64,000 nucleotides of DNA from Paracoccaceae bacterium. GTDB taxonomy: Bacteria > Pseudomonadota > Alphaproteobacteria > Rhodobacterales > Rhodobacteraceae. The notes beneath the pieces are model-generated. The model searched no databases. It was given only the letters and a program-made list of their open reading frames with translations, and was not told the DNA's origin. Positions 8,703 through 18,302 of the stretch are shown in pieces. The translations under genes and the position numbers were made by a program. Within the stretch, counting starts at the first letter, position 1; the number at the start of each line of letters is the position of its first letter. The stretch spans positions 1-64,000 of the forward strand of contig JAJEBQ010000032.1 of NCBI GenBank assembly GCA_022822495.1, in the 5' to 3' direction.

Positions 8703-9695
8703 TTAATTACCCAAGGCTTGATCAGTAATCATGTGCGTCCAGGCACCTTCCGGTGCAGCTGTTATAACTGGGTCTGAACCACCTGCCAAAAGGGTAGCAA
8801 CAGTTCTTTCGTAATCCTCTGGATCCAAGGCACCATTAGACCCTGCGGTCAATTTAGCTATTTCACCCATCATACGCTTTTGATGAACTTCAGTTTGAGC
8901 ACCTGTGGCATCATTATCAAGAACAATCTCGGCGGCTTCATCGGGATTTTCTTCGGCATATTTCCATCCTTTCATGGAAGCTCTAACAAATCGAACCATC
9001 TTGTCAACGAAGGCGGGATCATTCAAATTCTCTTCGAGGACATAAATGCCATCTTCCAAGGTGGCAACACCCTGATCTTCGTATTTAAAGGTGACCAAAT
9101 CATCTGGTGAGATGCCTGCGTCGACAACTTGCCAGTACTCATTGTAGGTCATGGTGGAAATACAATCGGCCTGTTTTTGTAAAAGCGGATCAACGTTAAA
9201 TCCTTGCTTAAGAACAGTTACGCCATCATCTCCGCCATCTGTTGAGATTCCAAGTTGACTCATCCAGCTCAAGAAGGGATATTCATTGCCAAAAAACCAC
9301 ACCCCAAGAGTTCTTCCGGGAAAGTCCTCAGGAGAAGCAACTCCCGATTCCTTTAGACAGGTCAACATCATACCTGAGGATTTGAAGGGTTGGGCAATAT
9401 TTACCAATGGTAACCCCTTTTCACGACTTGCAAGCGCGGAGGGCATCCATTCAATAATCACATCGGCGCCTCCACCCGCGATCACCTGAGGGGGAGCAAT
9501 ATCTGGACCACCGGCATTAATTTCGACATCAAGGTCTTCTTCATCGTAGAAACCTTTATCCAACGCAACATAATAACCAGCGAACTGGGCCTGGGTAACC
9601 CACTTCAATTGAAGGGTTACCTTATCTGCTGCCTGGGTTGTGAATGCCAAGGAACCAAAAAACACCACGAAGACTGGTAATAATTTAAATTTCAT
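8703..9695 (-). CDS. NMT1/THI5-like ABC substrate-binding protein (putative pyrimidine or precursor binding)
   Basis: A 330-residue periplasmic binding protein. An ATG at 9695 with the strong ribosome site AGGAG just upstream gives a clean signal peptide (MKFKLLPVFVVFFGSLAFTT then QAA). An open frame extends 26 codons further upstream without such a site. The mature protein begins with VTLQLKWVTQAQFAGYYVALDKG without long hydrophobic segments, typical of NMT1/THI5-like proteins that bind pyrimidine-related ligands. It heads the operon and is separated from preT by a hairpin. The ligand, probably uracil, thymine or a nucleobase derivative, is inferred from the downstream enzymes. Confidence 0.88.
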   Translation of the reverse strand: MKFKLLPVFVVFFGSLAFTTQAADKVTLQLKWVTQAQFAGYYVALDKGFYDEEDLDVEINAGGPDIAPPQVIAGGGADVIIEWMPSALASREKGLPLVNIAQPFKSSGMMLTCLKESGVASPEDFPGRTLGVWFFGNEYPFLSWMSQLGISTDGGDDGVTVLKQGFNVDPLLQKQADCISTMTYNEYWQVVDAGISPDDLVTFKYEDQGVATLEDGIYVLEENLNDPAFVDKMVRFVRASMKGWKYAEENPDEAAEIVLDNDATGAQTEVHQKRMMGEIAKLTAGSNGALDPEDYERTVATLLAGGSDPVITAAPEGAWTHMITDQALGN

Positions 9696-9957
9696 AATTT
9701 CTCCTTTCCAATAAAACAGGGGTAGTTTATACAAATTTTTTATCAGACTGCCAAGAAACATCTGAGGAGTCAAATTTTGTAGCTGGAAAATCCTTAATTT
9801 CTGAATGTGAATAAATTCTCATTCACTCACCTAGAATCCATAATTTTAGTCAGACTAGTTGCTCGTGTGGGCCACAAAAGTGATTCCTATAAAATATCTT
9901 GCAATGGATGCTCATGAGGAATCCCAAATTATCCATTAAATAAAGCTAAATCCATCA

Positions 9958-12900
9958 TCAGATCAATCCAAAGTATCGATCAAAGAAAGTATTCAACTTT
10001 TCAAGAACGGTTTGTTTTTTCCTTGAATGATTGTTCGTTTCGTTGAAGCGTGAAGCTGGTGGTAGGATATCGGTTATAGCAGTACCTGTTACCAAAATCC
10101 CACCATCATGGAATGCTCTACCAATAAATGCTTCGGTTTTTTCGGGATTAAGATTTTCTTCTTCGATTATCCGATTAAGTTCCTCTACTTTCTTCGCAGT
10201 TACAAAGTTGTGCCATGAGGCATCAATTTTATCGTTCATAGAAACTGAATCCACAAATTGTTCAATGAGGTCTTTCTTGTTGCGTAAGCTAGGGCTGGAA
10301 TCCACGGCACGAACGATGTTGGCCCGGATTTCCTTGTCCTCTCCCGCCCCCTTTTCTTTCAAGTACTTCTCGACCAACATCAGAATATAATTTACATTGA
10401 TCTCGACCTGTTTTACCAACTCAATCTCAAAGACCACATCGTCGTTTACCGACTCCTTATCAGTATCAGTTTCATTACGAAATTGAACTTCCAGATTTAG
10501 ATAAATACCTTGATAATCCTGAAAATCCCGATCGCTGAGGATTTCATTACCGACAAATTCATCAAATGCTGTCAGGATGTTTTTTAACCTCAGAATGGCC
10601 CCAAAGATCTTGATAAACAATTTCTGCTCATTTTCACCATCAATGGATTGGTTGAGTGGGAAGTCATTTAATAGCTTATCAATCTGTTTCTGATAATCCT
10701 CATAATACTCAGAATATGATTTGAGGAGTACAATGCCCTTCGCATCCTTGTTTCCGAATAGAGCTAACGCATCGTTGGTTTGTTGTTCGAGATCACGAAA
10801 TGAAATGATGTTTCCATAAGTTTTAACCGTATTTAATATACGATTGGTACGAGAATAGGCTTGAATTAAACCATGAGTACGCAGGTTCTTGTCAACCCAT
10901 AGAGTATTGAGTGTTGTGGCATCAAAGCCTGTTAGGAACATATTTACAACGATAACAAGGTCTAGTTCCCTATTTTTCAGCCGTTCCGACAAACCCTTGT
11001 AGTAATTCTGAAACTGTTCCCCCGTGGTATCGTAACTGGTCCCGAACAAATCATTATAGTCACTGATTGCATCATCCAGAAAGTCTCTTGAGGTTCGATC
11101 CAACCCCTCTGTTTCAAACTCTTCCTCGCTTAAAAGACCATCAACTTCTTCTTCGTTTGGCGCAAAACTGTAGATCAGACCAACCTTTAATTGTTGATCA
11201 GTTGGTAATTCCCTTTGTTGTTTGATGAATTCAGCATAATATTGCTTTGCTGCCTCAATAGAAGCGGTTGCAAACAGTGAATTAAACCCTTTCTGGTATT
11301 TATCAAAATGTCTATAGCTGGAATTGCGTTTTGTTTTCTGATCAAAGTGTTCACGGATGTAATTAACTACCTGTGATATACGTTCTGGATCCATTAAGGC
11401 TCGTTCAGTATCAATCGCTGACACCTGTTTATCCTTGATATCATCTGACGTACTGATTGTATTGATATAATCTATACGAAAAGGGAGAACATTCCTATCA
11501 TTTATAGCATCAACTATTGTGTAGGTGTGAAGTTTATCCCCAAAAGCCTGTTCGGTGGTTCGTATCTTTGGGTTGCCATGATCACCTGCATTGTCGGCAA
11601 AAATGGGTGTGCCTGTAAAGCCAAAGAGATGGTAGCGTTTGAAACTCCGGGTGATAGCTGCATGCATGTCTCCGAATTGACTCCGATGACATTCATCAAA
11701 AATTATGACCACATGGCGACCATAAGCTGCATGATTTTTATTCTGTGCTACAAATCGACTTAGCTTTTGAATGGTAGTAATTATGATGCGTGCTTTTGGA
11801 TCTTCTAGTTGGTTTTGCAATACTGCTGTTGAGGTATTGGAATTGGCCGCCCCTTTTTCAAAACGTTCGTATTCCCGCATAGTTTGGTAATCAAGGTCCT
11901 TGCGATCGACTACAAAAAGTACTTTGTCTACAAAGGGCAAATCACGTGCCAGTTGAGCTGCCTTGAAACTGGTCAGAGTTTTACCACTACCTGTAGTATG
12001 CCAAATATAACCACCAGCATCTGATGTTCCCAACTGTCGATAGTTTGTACTGGTTTCGATACGTTGTAGTATCTGTTCAGCGGCAACAATTTGATAAGGC
12101 CTCATGACCAGCAGTTTATGATCCACATCAAAAACACAGTATCGGGTTAGGATGTTCAGTATTGTATGTTTAGCGAAGAAAGTTTTGGTAAAGTCAGTCA
12201 GATCCGCAATGGGTTTATTCTTGGCGTCAGCCCACCAGCTGGTAAATGCAAAACTGTTTGATGTTTTGTGTCTCGAACGTTTATTCCTTTTTTCATCCAA
12301 ATGACCATCACGTACTGTGTTGCTATAGTATTTGGTCAGGGTGCCATTGCTTATTACAAAAAGTTGGACATATTCAAAAAGACCGGTACCAGACCAAAAA
12401 CTGTCTCTTTGGTATCGGTTTATCTGATTGAATGCTTCACGTATGTCTACACCTCGCCGCTTGAGCTCCACATGAACCATAGGCAGGCCATTGACTAAGA
12501 TCGTTACATCATAACGATTGCTTCGTCTTCCTTCCGCTTCATATTGATTGATTACCTGTAAACTGTTGTTATGGATGTTGTGCTTGTCAATCAAACGTAT
12601 GTTTTTGGAGGTGCCGTCATCACGGTTTAATATCTGGATATAATCATCTTGGATACGTGTCGTTTTCTCTACAATACCATCCTTGCTACTGGCTAGTGCT
12701 GTTTTGAAGAAAGAATCCCACTCCCCATCGGTAAATTTGATATTGTTCAGTTTCTCCAACTGGTAACGAAGGTTTGCGACCAGTTCCTTCTCAGAAGTTA
12801 TTGGTAAGTATTCAAAAGCTTGTGATTGTAACTGTTCAATAAAAAACTTTTCCAGTTGAGCCTCTGACTGGAAGGCAGTTTCCCTGGTTTCATCTGGTAG

Positions 12901-12993
12901 GTATTCTGCTACAACGGTGCTTTCATTTGATACCGCGATAGCCTCGTAGCGGTGGGGTTTATTTTCGTTTTCCAAGTTGATTAGCTTTCCCAA
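9958..12993 (-). CDS. hsdR: type I restriction enzyme, R subunit
   Basis: A motor and nuclease subunit of 1011 residues, close to EcoR124I HsdR in size. The N-terminal nuclease site reads D162 ... E176-L-K178 (HVELKRRG). Helicase motifs follow: Walker A TTGSGKT near 333-339, DECH at 433-436, GFTGTP and, later, the motif VI-like QAYSRTNR. It begins at a TTG codon (12993), 23 bases after the small gene at 13017-13202, so it is the last gene of hsdM-hsdS-x-y-hsdR. With HsdM and HsdS it forms the complex that translocates DNA and cuts unmodified targets. Subtype IC is suggested by subunit sizes and by the HsdS spacer repeats. Confidence 0.95.
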   Translation of the reverse strand: MGKLINLENENKPHRYEAIAVSNESTVVAEYLPDETRETAFQSEAQLEKFFIEQLQSQAFEYLPITSEKELVANLRYQLEKLNNIKFTDGEWDSFFKTALASSKDGIVEKTTRIQDDYIQILNRDDGTSKNIRLIDKHNIHNNSLQVINQYEAEGRRSNRYDVTILVNGLPMVHVELKRRGVDIREAFNQINRYQRDSFWSGTGLFEYVQLFVISNGTLTKYYSNTVRDGHLDEKRNKRSRHKTSNSFAFTSWWADAKNKPIADLTDFTKTFFAKHTILNILTRYCVFDVDHKLLVMRPYQIVAAEQILQRIETSTNYRQLGTSDAGGYIWHTTGSGKTLTSFKAAQLARDLPFVDKVLFVVDRKDLDYQTMREYERFEKGAANSNTSTAVLQNQLEDPKARIIITTIQKLSRFVAQNKNHAAYGRHVVIIFDECHRSQFGDMHAAITRSFKRYHLFGFTGTPIFADNAGDHGNPKIRTTEQAFGDKLHTYTIVDAINDRNVLPFRIDYINTISTSDDIKDKQVSAIDTERALMDPERISQVVNYIREHFDQKTKRNSSYRHFDKYQKGFNSLFATASIEAAKQYYAEFIKQQRELPTDQQLKVGLIYSFAPNEEEVDGLLSEEEFETEGLDRTSRDFLDDAISDYNDLFGTSYDTTGEQFQNYYKGLSERLKNRELDLVIVVNMFLTGFDATTLNTLWVDKNLRTHGLIQAYSRTNRILNTVKTYGNIISFRDLEQQTNDALALFGNKDAKGIVLLKSYSEYYEDYQKQIDKLLNDFPLNQSIDGENEQKLFIKIFGAILRLKNILTAFDEFVGNEILSDRDFQDYQGIYLNLEVQFRNETDTDKESVNDDVVFEIELVKQVEINVNYILMLVEKYLKEKGAGEDKEIRANIVRAVDSSPSLRNKKDLIEQFVDSVSMNDKIDASWHNFVTAKKVEELNRIIEEENLNPEKTEAFIGRAFHDGGILVTGTAITDILPPASRFNETNNHSRKKQTVLEKLNTFFDRYFGLI

Positions 12994-13016
12994 GCAATCA
13001 ATTTACTGAAGAAATG

Positions 13017-13202
13017 TTATTCTTCGAAAATCAGTTTTTTAAGCTCATCACCACTCTTCTTGACAACTTTTCCATCTTCCCATACGACAGCATAATGTCC
13101 CAACCGCCATTTTCTCTCTAAGGTTTTTTTGACGGTTTGATGGAGAGCTATTAGTCGGCGTTGAGCTTCCGGGGATGGCTTACTTTGACTTGTTGTACTC
13201 AC
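13017..13202 (-). CDS. small basic protein paired with the zeta-toxin-like kinase (possible antitoxin)
   Basis: A 61-residue charged protein without signal or membrane segment, containing [20 protein letters not shown]. The start ATG overlaps the stop of the kinase gene by four bases (ATGA), and the gene ends 23 bases before hsdR. I have seen small proteins of this kind beside zeta-like P-loop kinases, so an antitoxin or regulatory role is a reasonable guess. It is not an identification. Its place in a translationally coupled chain makes it very likely to be a real gene despite its size. Confidence 0.75.
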   Translation of the reverse strand: MSTTSQSKPSPEAQRRLIALHQTVKKTLERKWRLGHYAVVWEDGKVVKKSGDELKKLIFEE

Positions 13203-13771
13203 TTGCAGTTCCTCTCAAGAAGTTTGAAGTAGAAATCATGGTAAATATAGCGATCTTGATACTGTTGTTCAAATACTAGTTCCGGTTTGTCCCTAAAGTT
13301 CATATAACAGGCACAGTCGTCGACAACATAGCTGTAATGTTTTAACAGCAGATTAAGGCTTCGAGGAAATCTCCTCACTATATCAATAGTTGGTATATTG
13401 TGCCCACCAAGAGCTACACGTTCAGCCACACGTTCTATTGAAAACTCTACACTAGGTAAAGCCAAAAAGATCAATTCCACTCGCCAATCATCACCACGAA
13501 GGCGGTCAATAAGTCGTAAATATGTACGACCTGATAACGTAGTTTCAAATGCAAAATCAGCTCTAAGGGTAATACATTGTTCAATTTCAGCGAGAAATAA
13601 CCGACTTGCTGTTAGTAATTTCTTTTCGGGTGACAGAGGAGATAAACCTGATGCAATCAAGTCGGCATTGATGAATTGGGCGTCCCCAGCAATCTGAGGA
13701 AGATAGTCCAATGCAAAGGTAGTTTTTCCTGCACCATTCGGTCCAGCGATTACCCAGCAGGTGGGTATCAT
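13199..13771 (-). CDS. zeta-toxin-like P-loop kinase inside the type I R-M operon
   Basis: A 190-residue single-domain P-loop protein. Walker A is [11 protein letters not shown] (residues 10-20), followed by [13 protein letters not shown], with the acidic residue zeta-type kinases use on their substrate, and [14 protein letters not shown], which supplies a basic residue near the active site. Zeta toxins phosphorylate UDP-N-acetylglucosamine, but many relatives act on other nucleotides or are uncharacterised, so the substrate is unknown. The gene overlaps hsdS by 4 bases upstream and the small gene by 4 bases downstream, so expression is tied to the R-M operon. The same slot holds the anticodon nuclease gene prrC in the E. 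coli prr locus. Confidence 0.85.
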   Translation of the reverse strand: MIPTCWVIAGPNGAGKTTFALDYLPQIAGDAQFINADLIASGLSPLSPEKKLLTASRLFLAEIEQCITLRADFAFETTLSGRTYLRLIDRLRGDDWRVELIFLALPSVEFSIERVAERVALGGHNIPTIDIVRRFPRSLNLLLKHYSYVVDDCACYMNFRDKPELVFEQQYQDRYIYHDFYFKLLERNCK

Positions 13772-14949
13772 GAAATTTCCTCGAAGGTAAGAAGCTTGTC
13801 ACGATAATATTCATATTGCTGCCGACGGGCTTTGATTTCTGCAGGTAAACCAAAGGATAGATCACTAACGAGGTTTTCAAATTTATCAAGGATGGTAATT
13901 ATTCGGTCTTGCTCTGCAAGGGTAGGTAACGGAATAAGAAAATTAGAATAAGTTCCGATCCACTGACGAGCATGAATTTGTGGGGAGAATCTAATGGTTT
14001 TCATCGCGTAGTAAATATACCTGAGAATTCCTAATGCTTCAGGTTTTAGAGTTAACAATTTCATAGCTGAAGATTTAACCTTAAATGGAAAATCTACCCA
14101 CTTAAAAGCCGTCGTGAAGTCATCAATTATGATAACAGGGTTTTCGGGAGATGCATTATAGACACCATTTATTTCATCCGTGTAACCAAGGATAAAAGTT
14201 TGTCCTGCTGTAAGTACGGGTGTATCAAAACTGTCATCATATGTGACTGAATTCACTAGGTATTTTCCTGGCTGTTCATAATCTAAAAGTTTACCTAACG
14301 CCATCCAATTTACCCCCCTCATTGTGGGATCTTGGAAAGACAAGAGTTCATCACGGTAGTATTTATACTGTTTCCGGCGCGCCTCTAATTCTGCCTCTAA
14401 TTCTGCCTCTAATTCTGTGAAAGTGTCCAGAATAACGACAATCTCACGTTGTATCTCTAGCGGGGGTAAAGGAATCTTGATCTTTGCCAGGTTTCTGGCT
14501 GACACATCAATAACCTTTGTACCAGTAACATATTTCCGCTTTTCACTAAAAAAGGCTGGTGTTTGCATGTAATAGGAGATATATTTTGGATCTTGGGAAT
14601 GTCTAAACACTGTAGCATGACCTCCTGTTACTATTTGACTCTTTCCAAGCCAGGCTACTGCTTTACATACCCCTTTGATGTCTTCACTAGTGTTGGTAAT
14701 TATTAAATCCCCAGGATTGACTTTGGCTAACTTTTGTGCATTTACCACTGAAACAGATGTGATCGTCTCTTTTGTCCATGTCCCAAATTGGGTGTATATT
14801 TGTCCGTAGTGAATACATCCAACGCCGGCCTCCACAAAATCTGTTTTTGGCATACCATTACCTCGAACCAATTCACCAATATCTCCTAGCGGTTGAAATT
14901 CTACCCCGTCTGGACAACTCTTTGATATCAATCTTTCTATTCGATTCAT
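13768..14949 (-). CDS. hsdS: type I restriction enzyme, S (specificity) subunit
   Basis: A 393-residue DNA-recognition subunit with two target-recognition domains, each followed by a conserved helix. The repeated pair is [15 protein letters not shown] in the centre and [15 protein letters not shown] at the C-terminus. Each recognition domain has the usual late motif ([18 protein letters not shown] and [18 protein letters not shown]). The central helix is preceded by three tandem ELEA units encoded by 12-bp repeats, like the TAEL repeats of EcoR124I, whose copy number sets the spacing of the bipartite target. It overlaps hsdM and the kinase gene by 4 bases each. The target sequence cannot be read from the protein. 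Confidence 0.95.
   Translation of the reverse strand: MNRIERLISKSCPDGVEFQPLGDIGELVRGNGMPKTDFVEAGVGCIHYGQIYTQFGTWTKETITSVSVVNAQKLAKVNPGDLIITNTSEDIKGVCKAVAWLGKSQIVTGGHATVFRHSQDPKYISYYMQTPAFFSEKRKYVTGTKVIDVSARNLAKIKIPLPPLEIQREIVVILDTFTELEAELEAELEARRKQYKYYRDELLSFQDPTMRGVNWMALGKLLDYEQPGKYLVNSVTYDDSFDTPVLTAGQTFILGYTDEINGVYNASPENPVIIIDDFTTAFKWVDFPFKVKSSAMKLLTLKPEALGILRYIYYAMKTIRFSPQIHARQWIGTYSNFLIPLPTLAEQDRIITILDKFENLVSDLSFGLPAEIKARRQQYEYYRDKLLTFEEIS
14381..14416 (-). repeat. three tandem 12-bp repeats in the hsdS spacer
   Basis: GCCTCTAATTCT occurs three times in a row on the plus strand (14381-14392, 14393-14404, 14405-14416). On the coding strand each unit encodes four residues of the ELEA type. 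Perfect in-frame short repeats at this place can gain or lose units by slippage without breaking the gene. Confidence 0.9.
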
Positions 14950-16523
14950 ATCTCATTACTTTCTAGGTCTGACACTATTTCATCAATCTTCTTCCTTAAC
15001 TTTACTTGCTTTGAAACAATTCTTGAGATCTCCGCATTTAGAACAACAATATCAACGACTTCTCTTGTGTCTTCCTGCTCAACATAAGTTTGTACTGTGA
15101 GATTGTAATCGTTCTGAATGATATCATCATTCTCCACAATCTTGGTGAAGTATTCCACTTCTTTGCGGGTTGTATATGCATCAAGAATTTTATTCTGATG
15201 TTCCAGTAGGAGTTTGTTTTTATTACCAATCCGTTTAAATTCACTTGAAGCATCAATGAAAAGAGTAGAATTGTCGTGTTTGGATTTTTTCAACACGATG
15301 ATACAGGTAGCAATGGTTGTACCGAAAAAAAGATCTGGGGGAAGTTGGATAACGGTATCAATATAGTTGCTGTCGACTAGGTACTTTCGAATTTTTTGCT
15401 CGGTACCACCACGATAAAGCACGCCTGGAAATTCAACAATAGCCGCAGTACCATTCACAGCTAACCAAGAAAGTATATGCATTGTAAAGGCGAGGTCAGC
15501 CTTACTTTTCGGAGCAAGTACACCAGCTGGTGCAAAGCGTGGATCATTGATCAGCAAAGGATTATCCTTACCCTCCCATTTCGTGGAATAAGGTGGATTT
15601 GAGACGATAGCCTCAAAGGGTTCGTCGTCCATATGTACCGGGTTTATAAGTGTATCGCCATGTGCTATGTCGAATTTCTCGAAATTGACATCATGCAAGA
15701 ACATGTTAATGCGGCACAGATTGTAAGTAGTCAGGTTGATTTCTTGACCGAAGAAACCTTGATGAACATTGTCATGACCTAGTACCTTTACGAACTTCAA
15801 AAGAAGTGAACCAGAACCACAAGCCGGGTCATAAACCTTGTTGACCTCACTTTTTCCAACAACTGTAATTCGGGCCAACAGTTCCGAAACTTCCTGTGGG
15901 GTAAAAAACTCACCTCCTGATTTTCCAGCTGTCGAGGCATACATTGTCATGAGATACTCATAGGCATCTCCAAACAAGTCAATCGTGTTGTATGAAAATT
16001 TACCGCTATTACTTAGTGGCAGATCACCGATAGCATCCAACAACTTTACCAGTTTTTCATTACGGCTAATTACAGTACCACCAAGTTTATTGCTATTAAC
16101 ATCAAGGTCATCAAACAGTCCTTTTAAATCATCTTCACTCTCAGTACCACGGGCTGAACCTTCAATATTGGCAAAAATGGAACTCAGAGTTTCGTTAAGA
16201 TCGGGATCATGGCGTGCCCGTTTGCGTACATTACAGAATAATTCTGAGGGCAGGATAAAAAATCCTTTTTCATTCACGGTCTCCGAGCGCCCTATTTCCG
16301 CATCAGAATCTTTTAATCTTGAGTAGTCGAAATCTGATTCTCCCGCCTTGCGTTCCTGTTCATTGAGATAGGAAGTTAGGTTCTCAGAGACGAAGCGATA
16401 GAACAACATACCGAGTACATAGCTTTTGAAATCCCATCCATCTACACTGCCCCTTAGGTCATTAGCAATTCGCCATATGGTTTTATGCAGTTCGGCTCGT
16501 TCTGTTTCCTTGTTATTATTCAT
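14946..16523 (-). CDS. hsdM: type I restriction enzyme, M subunit (N6-adenine methyltransferase)
   Basis: A 525-residue methyltransferase, close to EcoR124I HsdM in length. An N-terminal helical domain (HsdM_N) precedes motif I DPACGSGS (232-239) for S-adenosylmethionine and motif IV NPPY (309-312) for the target adenine. It is the first gene of the operon, starting at ATG 16523, with its stop overlapping the hsdS start. The promoter should lie in 16524-16761; I see no clear operator there. Confidence 0.96.
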   Translation of the reverse strand: MNNNKETERAELHKTIWRIANDLRGSVDGWDFKSYVLGMLFYRFVSENLTSYLNEQERKAGESDFDYSRLKDSDAEIGRSETVNEKGFFILPSELFCNVRKRARHDPDLNETLSSIFANIEGSARGTESEDDLKGLFDDLDVNSNKLGGTVISRNEKLVKLLDAIGDLPLSNSGKFSYNTIDLFGDAYEYLMTMYASTAGKSGGEFFTPQEVSELLARITVVGKSEVNKVYDPACGSGSLLLKFVKVLGHDNVHQGFFGQEINLTTYNLCRINMFLHDVNFEKFDIAHGDTLINPVHMDDEPFEAIVSNPPYSTKWEGKDNPLLINDPRFAPAGVLAPKSKADLAFTMHILSWLAVNGTAAIVEFPGVLYRGGTEQKIRKYLVDSNYIDTVIQLPPDLFFGTTIATCIIVLKKSKHDNSTLFIDASSEFKRIGNKNKLLLEHQNKILDAYTTRKEVEYFTKIVENDDIIQNDYNLTVQTYVEQEDTREVVDIVVLNAEISRIVSKQVKLRKKIDEIVSDLESNEI

Positions 16524-16761
16524 CAGTTACTTTTCCACATAAAAATTCCCGACATTCAATTATTCAAACTTGCAACTTCTGAAATCTGTGCTTACAGAGT
16601 CAGTGATAGCCATTTCTGTCACCTCCAGAATTCAATGATTTGCAGGTTGAAAAGGTCAGTACTGAAAAATTTTGTTTATTAGGTTTACTTGAAGCTTTCC
16701 ATCTTCATTTGCTGAACGATCAAGTACAATAATTTTACAGCCTATTCAATTCCATAGTAGA

Positions 16762-18144
16762 TTAAGCCGCCTGTACTGAATTCTGACTACTGTTCTTGCT
16801 TACCCTGGTAGCCAACTCTTCAGCAACTAAAAAGGCCAATTCCAATGCCTGTGAAGAATTTAATCGAGGGTCACAAGCTGTATGATAACGATTGGCAAGA
16901 TCTTCATCGGTTACTGCACTTAACCCACCTGTGCATTCAGTAACATCCTTACCCGTCATTTCAAAATGAACACCTCCAGGAATTGTACCCTCTTCTTGAT
17001 GAACTTCGAAGAACTGTCTAACCTCACCGAGAACATTTTCAAACCTCCTTGTCTTATAACCACTTGAGGATTTTTCCGTGTTCCCATGCATGGGGTCACA
17101 AGACCAGATTACCTTTGCTCCTGCTTCTTTCACCGCCTGAATAAGGTGAGGTAGATAATCAGCAACCTTAGTGTTTCCAAAGCGGGCGATTAGAGTAATT
17201 CTTCCCGGCTCGTTTTGTGGATTAAGCTTTTCAAGAAGAATTTTTAAGTCATCTGGCGAGATGCTTGGGCCACATTTAATACCCAACGGATTATGCACAC
17301 CACGACAAAATTCGACATGCGCACCATCCGGTTGGCGGGTGCGGTCACCAATCCATATGAAATGTCCGGAGCCGGCTATAATATCCCCCGTAAGAGAATC
17401 CTCACGGCTGAGGGTTTCTTCATATTCAAGCAACAAGGCCTCATGACTTGTATAAAAATCAACCTGTTTCAATGAAGTCAATTTTTCAGCATTTACTCCT
17501 GCGGCCTCCATAAACTCCAGTGCATCTGTAATTCTTGAGGCCAATTGGTGGTACTTTTCTGCTTCGTTTCTCTCGGTATATTCAAGTGTCCAATTATGCA
17601 CCCTTTTGATATCTGCATAGCCGCCATGACTGAAAGCTCTCAGTAAATTGAGGGTTGCCGCCGACTGTGAGTAAGCCTGTAACATTCTGTCTGGGTCCGG
17701 TATCCTTGATTCAGGTGTGAATGCGATATCATTAATCATATCACCCCTATAACTGGGGAGTTCAACACCCCCAATTGTCTCAACAGGTGATGACCTGGGT
17801 TTGGCGAACTGACCTGCCATTCGACCGATTTTTACTACTGGGCATTTGGCGCCAAAGGTCAGGACTACAGCCATTTGAAGGAGAACTTTAAATGTATCTC
17901 TTATGGAATTGGCATCATATTCCTGAAAACTTTCTGCACAGTCTCCACCTTGAAGCAAAAAGGCTTTACCTTCACACACTTGTGCCAGTTGCCTTCTTAG
18001 TTGCCTAACCTCACCTGCAAAAACCAATGGTGGGCTTACAGCAAGTTGGTTTTGTACTTTATCAAGTTTATCCTGGTCAGGATAATCGGGCATTTGTATC
18101 CGGGGTTTATTTCTCCATCCGGATTTGGTCCATTCCCCTTTCAT
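16762..18144 (-). CDS. 3-deoxy-7-phosphoheptulonate (DAHP) synthase, class II
   Basis: A 460-residue class II (plant and Mycobacterium type) DAHP synthase, which condenses phosphoenolpyruvate and erythrose 4-phosphate in the first step of the shikimate pathway. Recognisable blocks are [17 protein letters not shown] near residue 81, [23 protein letters not shown] and, in the second half, [19 protein letters not shown] and [14 protein letters not shown] 18144 has a good ribosome site (GGAGAG, 7 bases upstream). The only tie to neighbours is the shared strand with 18303-19478, with a 158-base gap, so it may have its own promoter. Confidence 0.95.
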   Translation of the reverse strand: MKGEWTKSGWRNKPRIQMPDYPDQDKLDKVQNQLAVSPPLVFAGEVRQLRRQLAQVCEGKAFLLQGGDCAESFQEYDANSIRDTFKVLLQMAVVLTFGAKCPVVKIGRMAGQFAKPRSSPVETIGGVELPSYRGDMINDIAFTPESRIPDPDRMLQAYSQSAATLNLLRAFSHGGYADIKRVHNWTLEYTERNEAEKYHQLASRITDALEFMEAAGVNAEKLTSLKQVDFYTSHEALLLEYEETLSREDSLTGDIIAGSGHFIWIGDRTRQPDGAHVEFCRGVHNPLGIKCGPSISPDDLKILLEKLNPQNEPGRITLIARFGNTKVADYLPHLIQAVKEAGAKVIWSCDPMHGNTEKSSSGYKTRRFENVLGEVRQFFEVHQEEGTIPGGVHFEMTGKDVTECTGGLSAVTDEDLANRYHTACDPRLNSSQALELAFLVAEELATRVSKNSSQNSVQAA

Positions 18145-18302
18145 AATTACTCTCCTTCAAAACTTACTACCCTGAATATAAGGGGGCAAGCACGAAAATC
18201 CAGATTAACTCCGCTCTTTGTTAACTGTTAAAATACATCTGGGATCAATGTACAATCAAAAAATACTAATGCAAAAAACTAAAGGTTACTCAGCATCAAA
18301 TC

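Noticed and set aside
9696-9957. TPP or other riboswitch upstream of the NMT1/THI5-like binding-protein gene
   Set aside because: I could not see the conserved TPP riboswitch core segments in the leader, and the downstream genes point to pyrimidine rather than thiamine metabolism.
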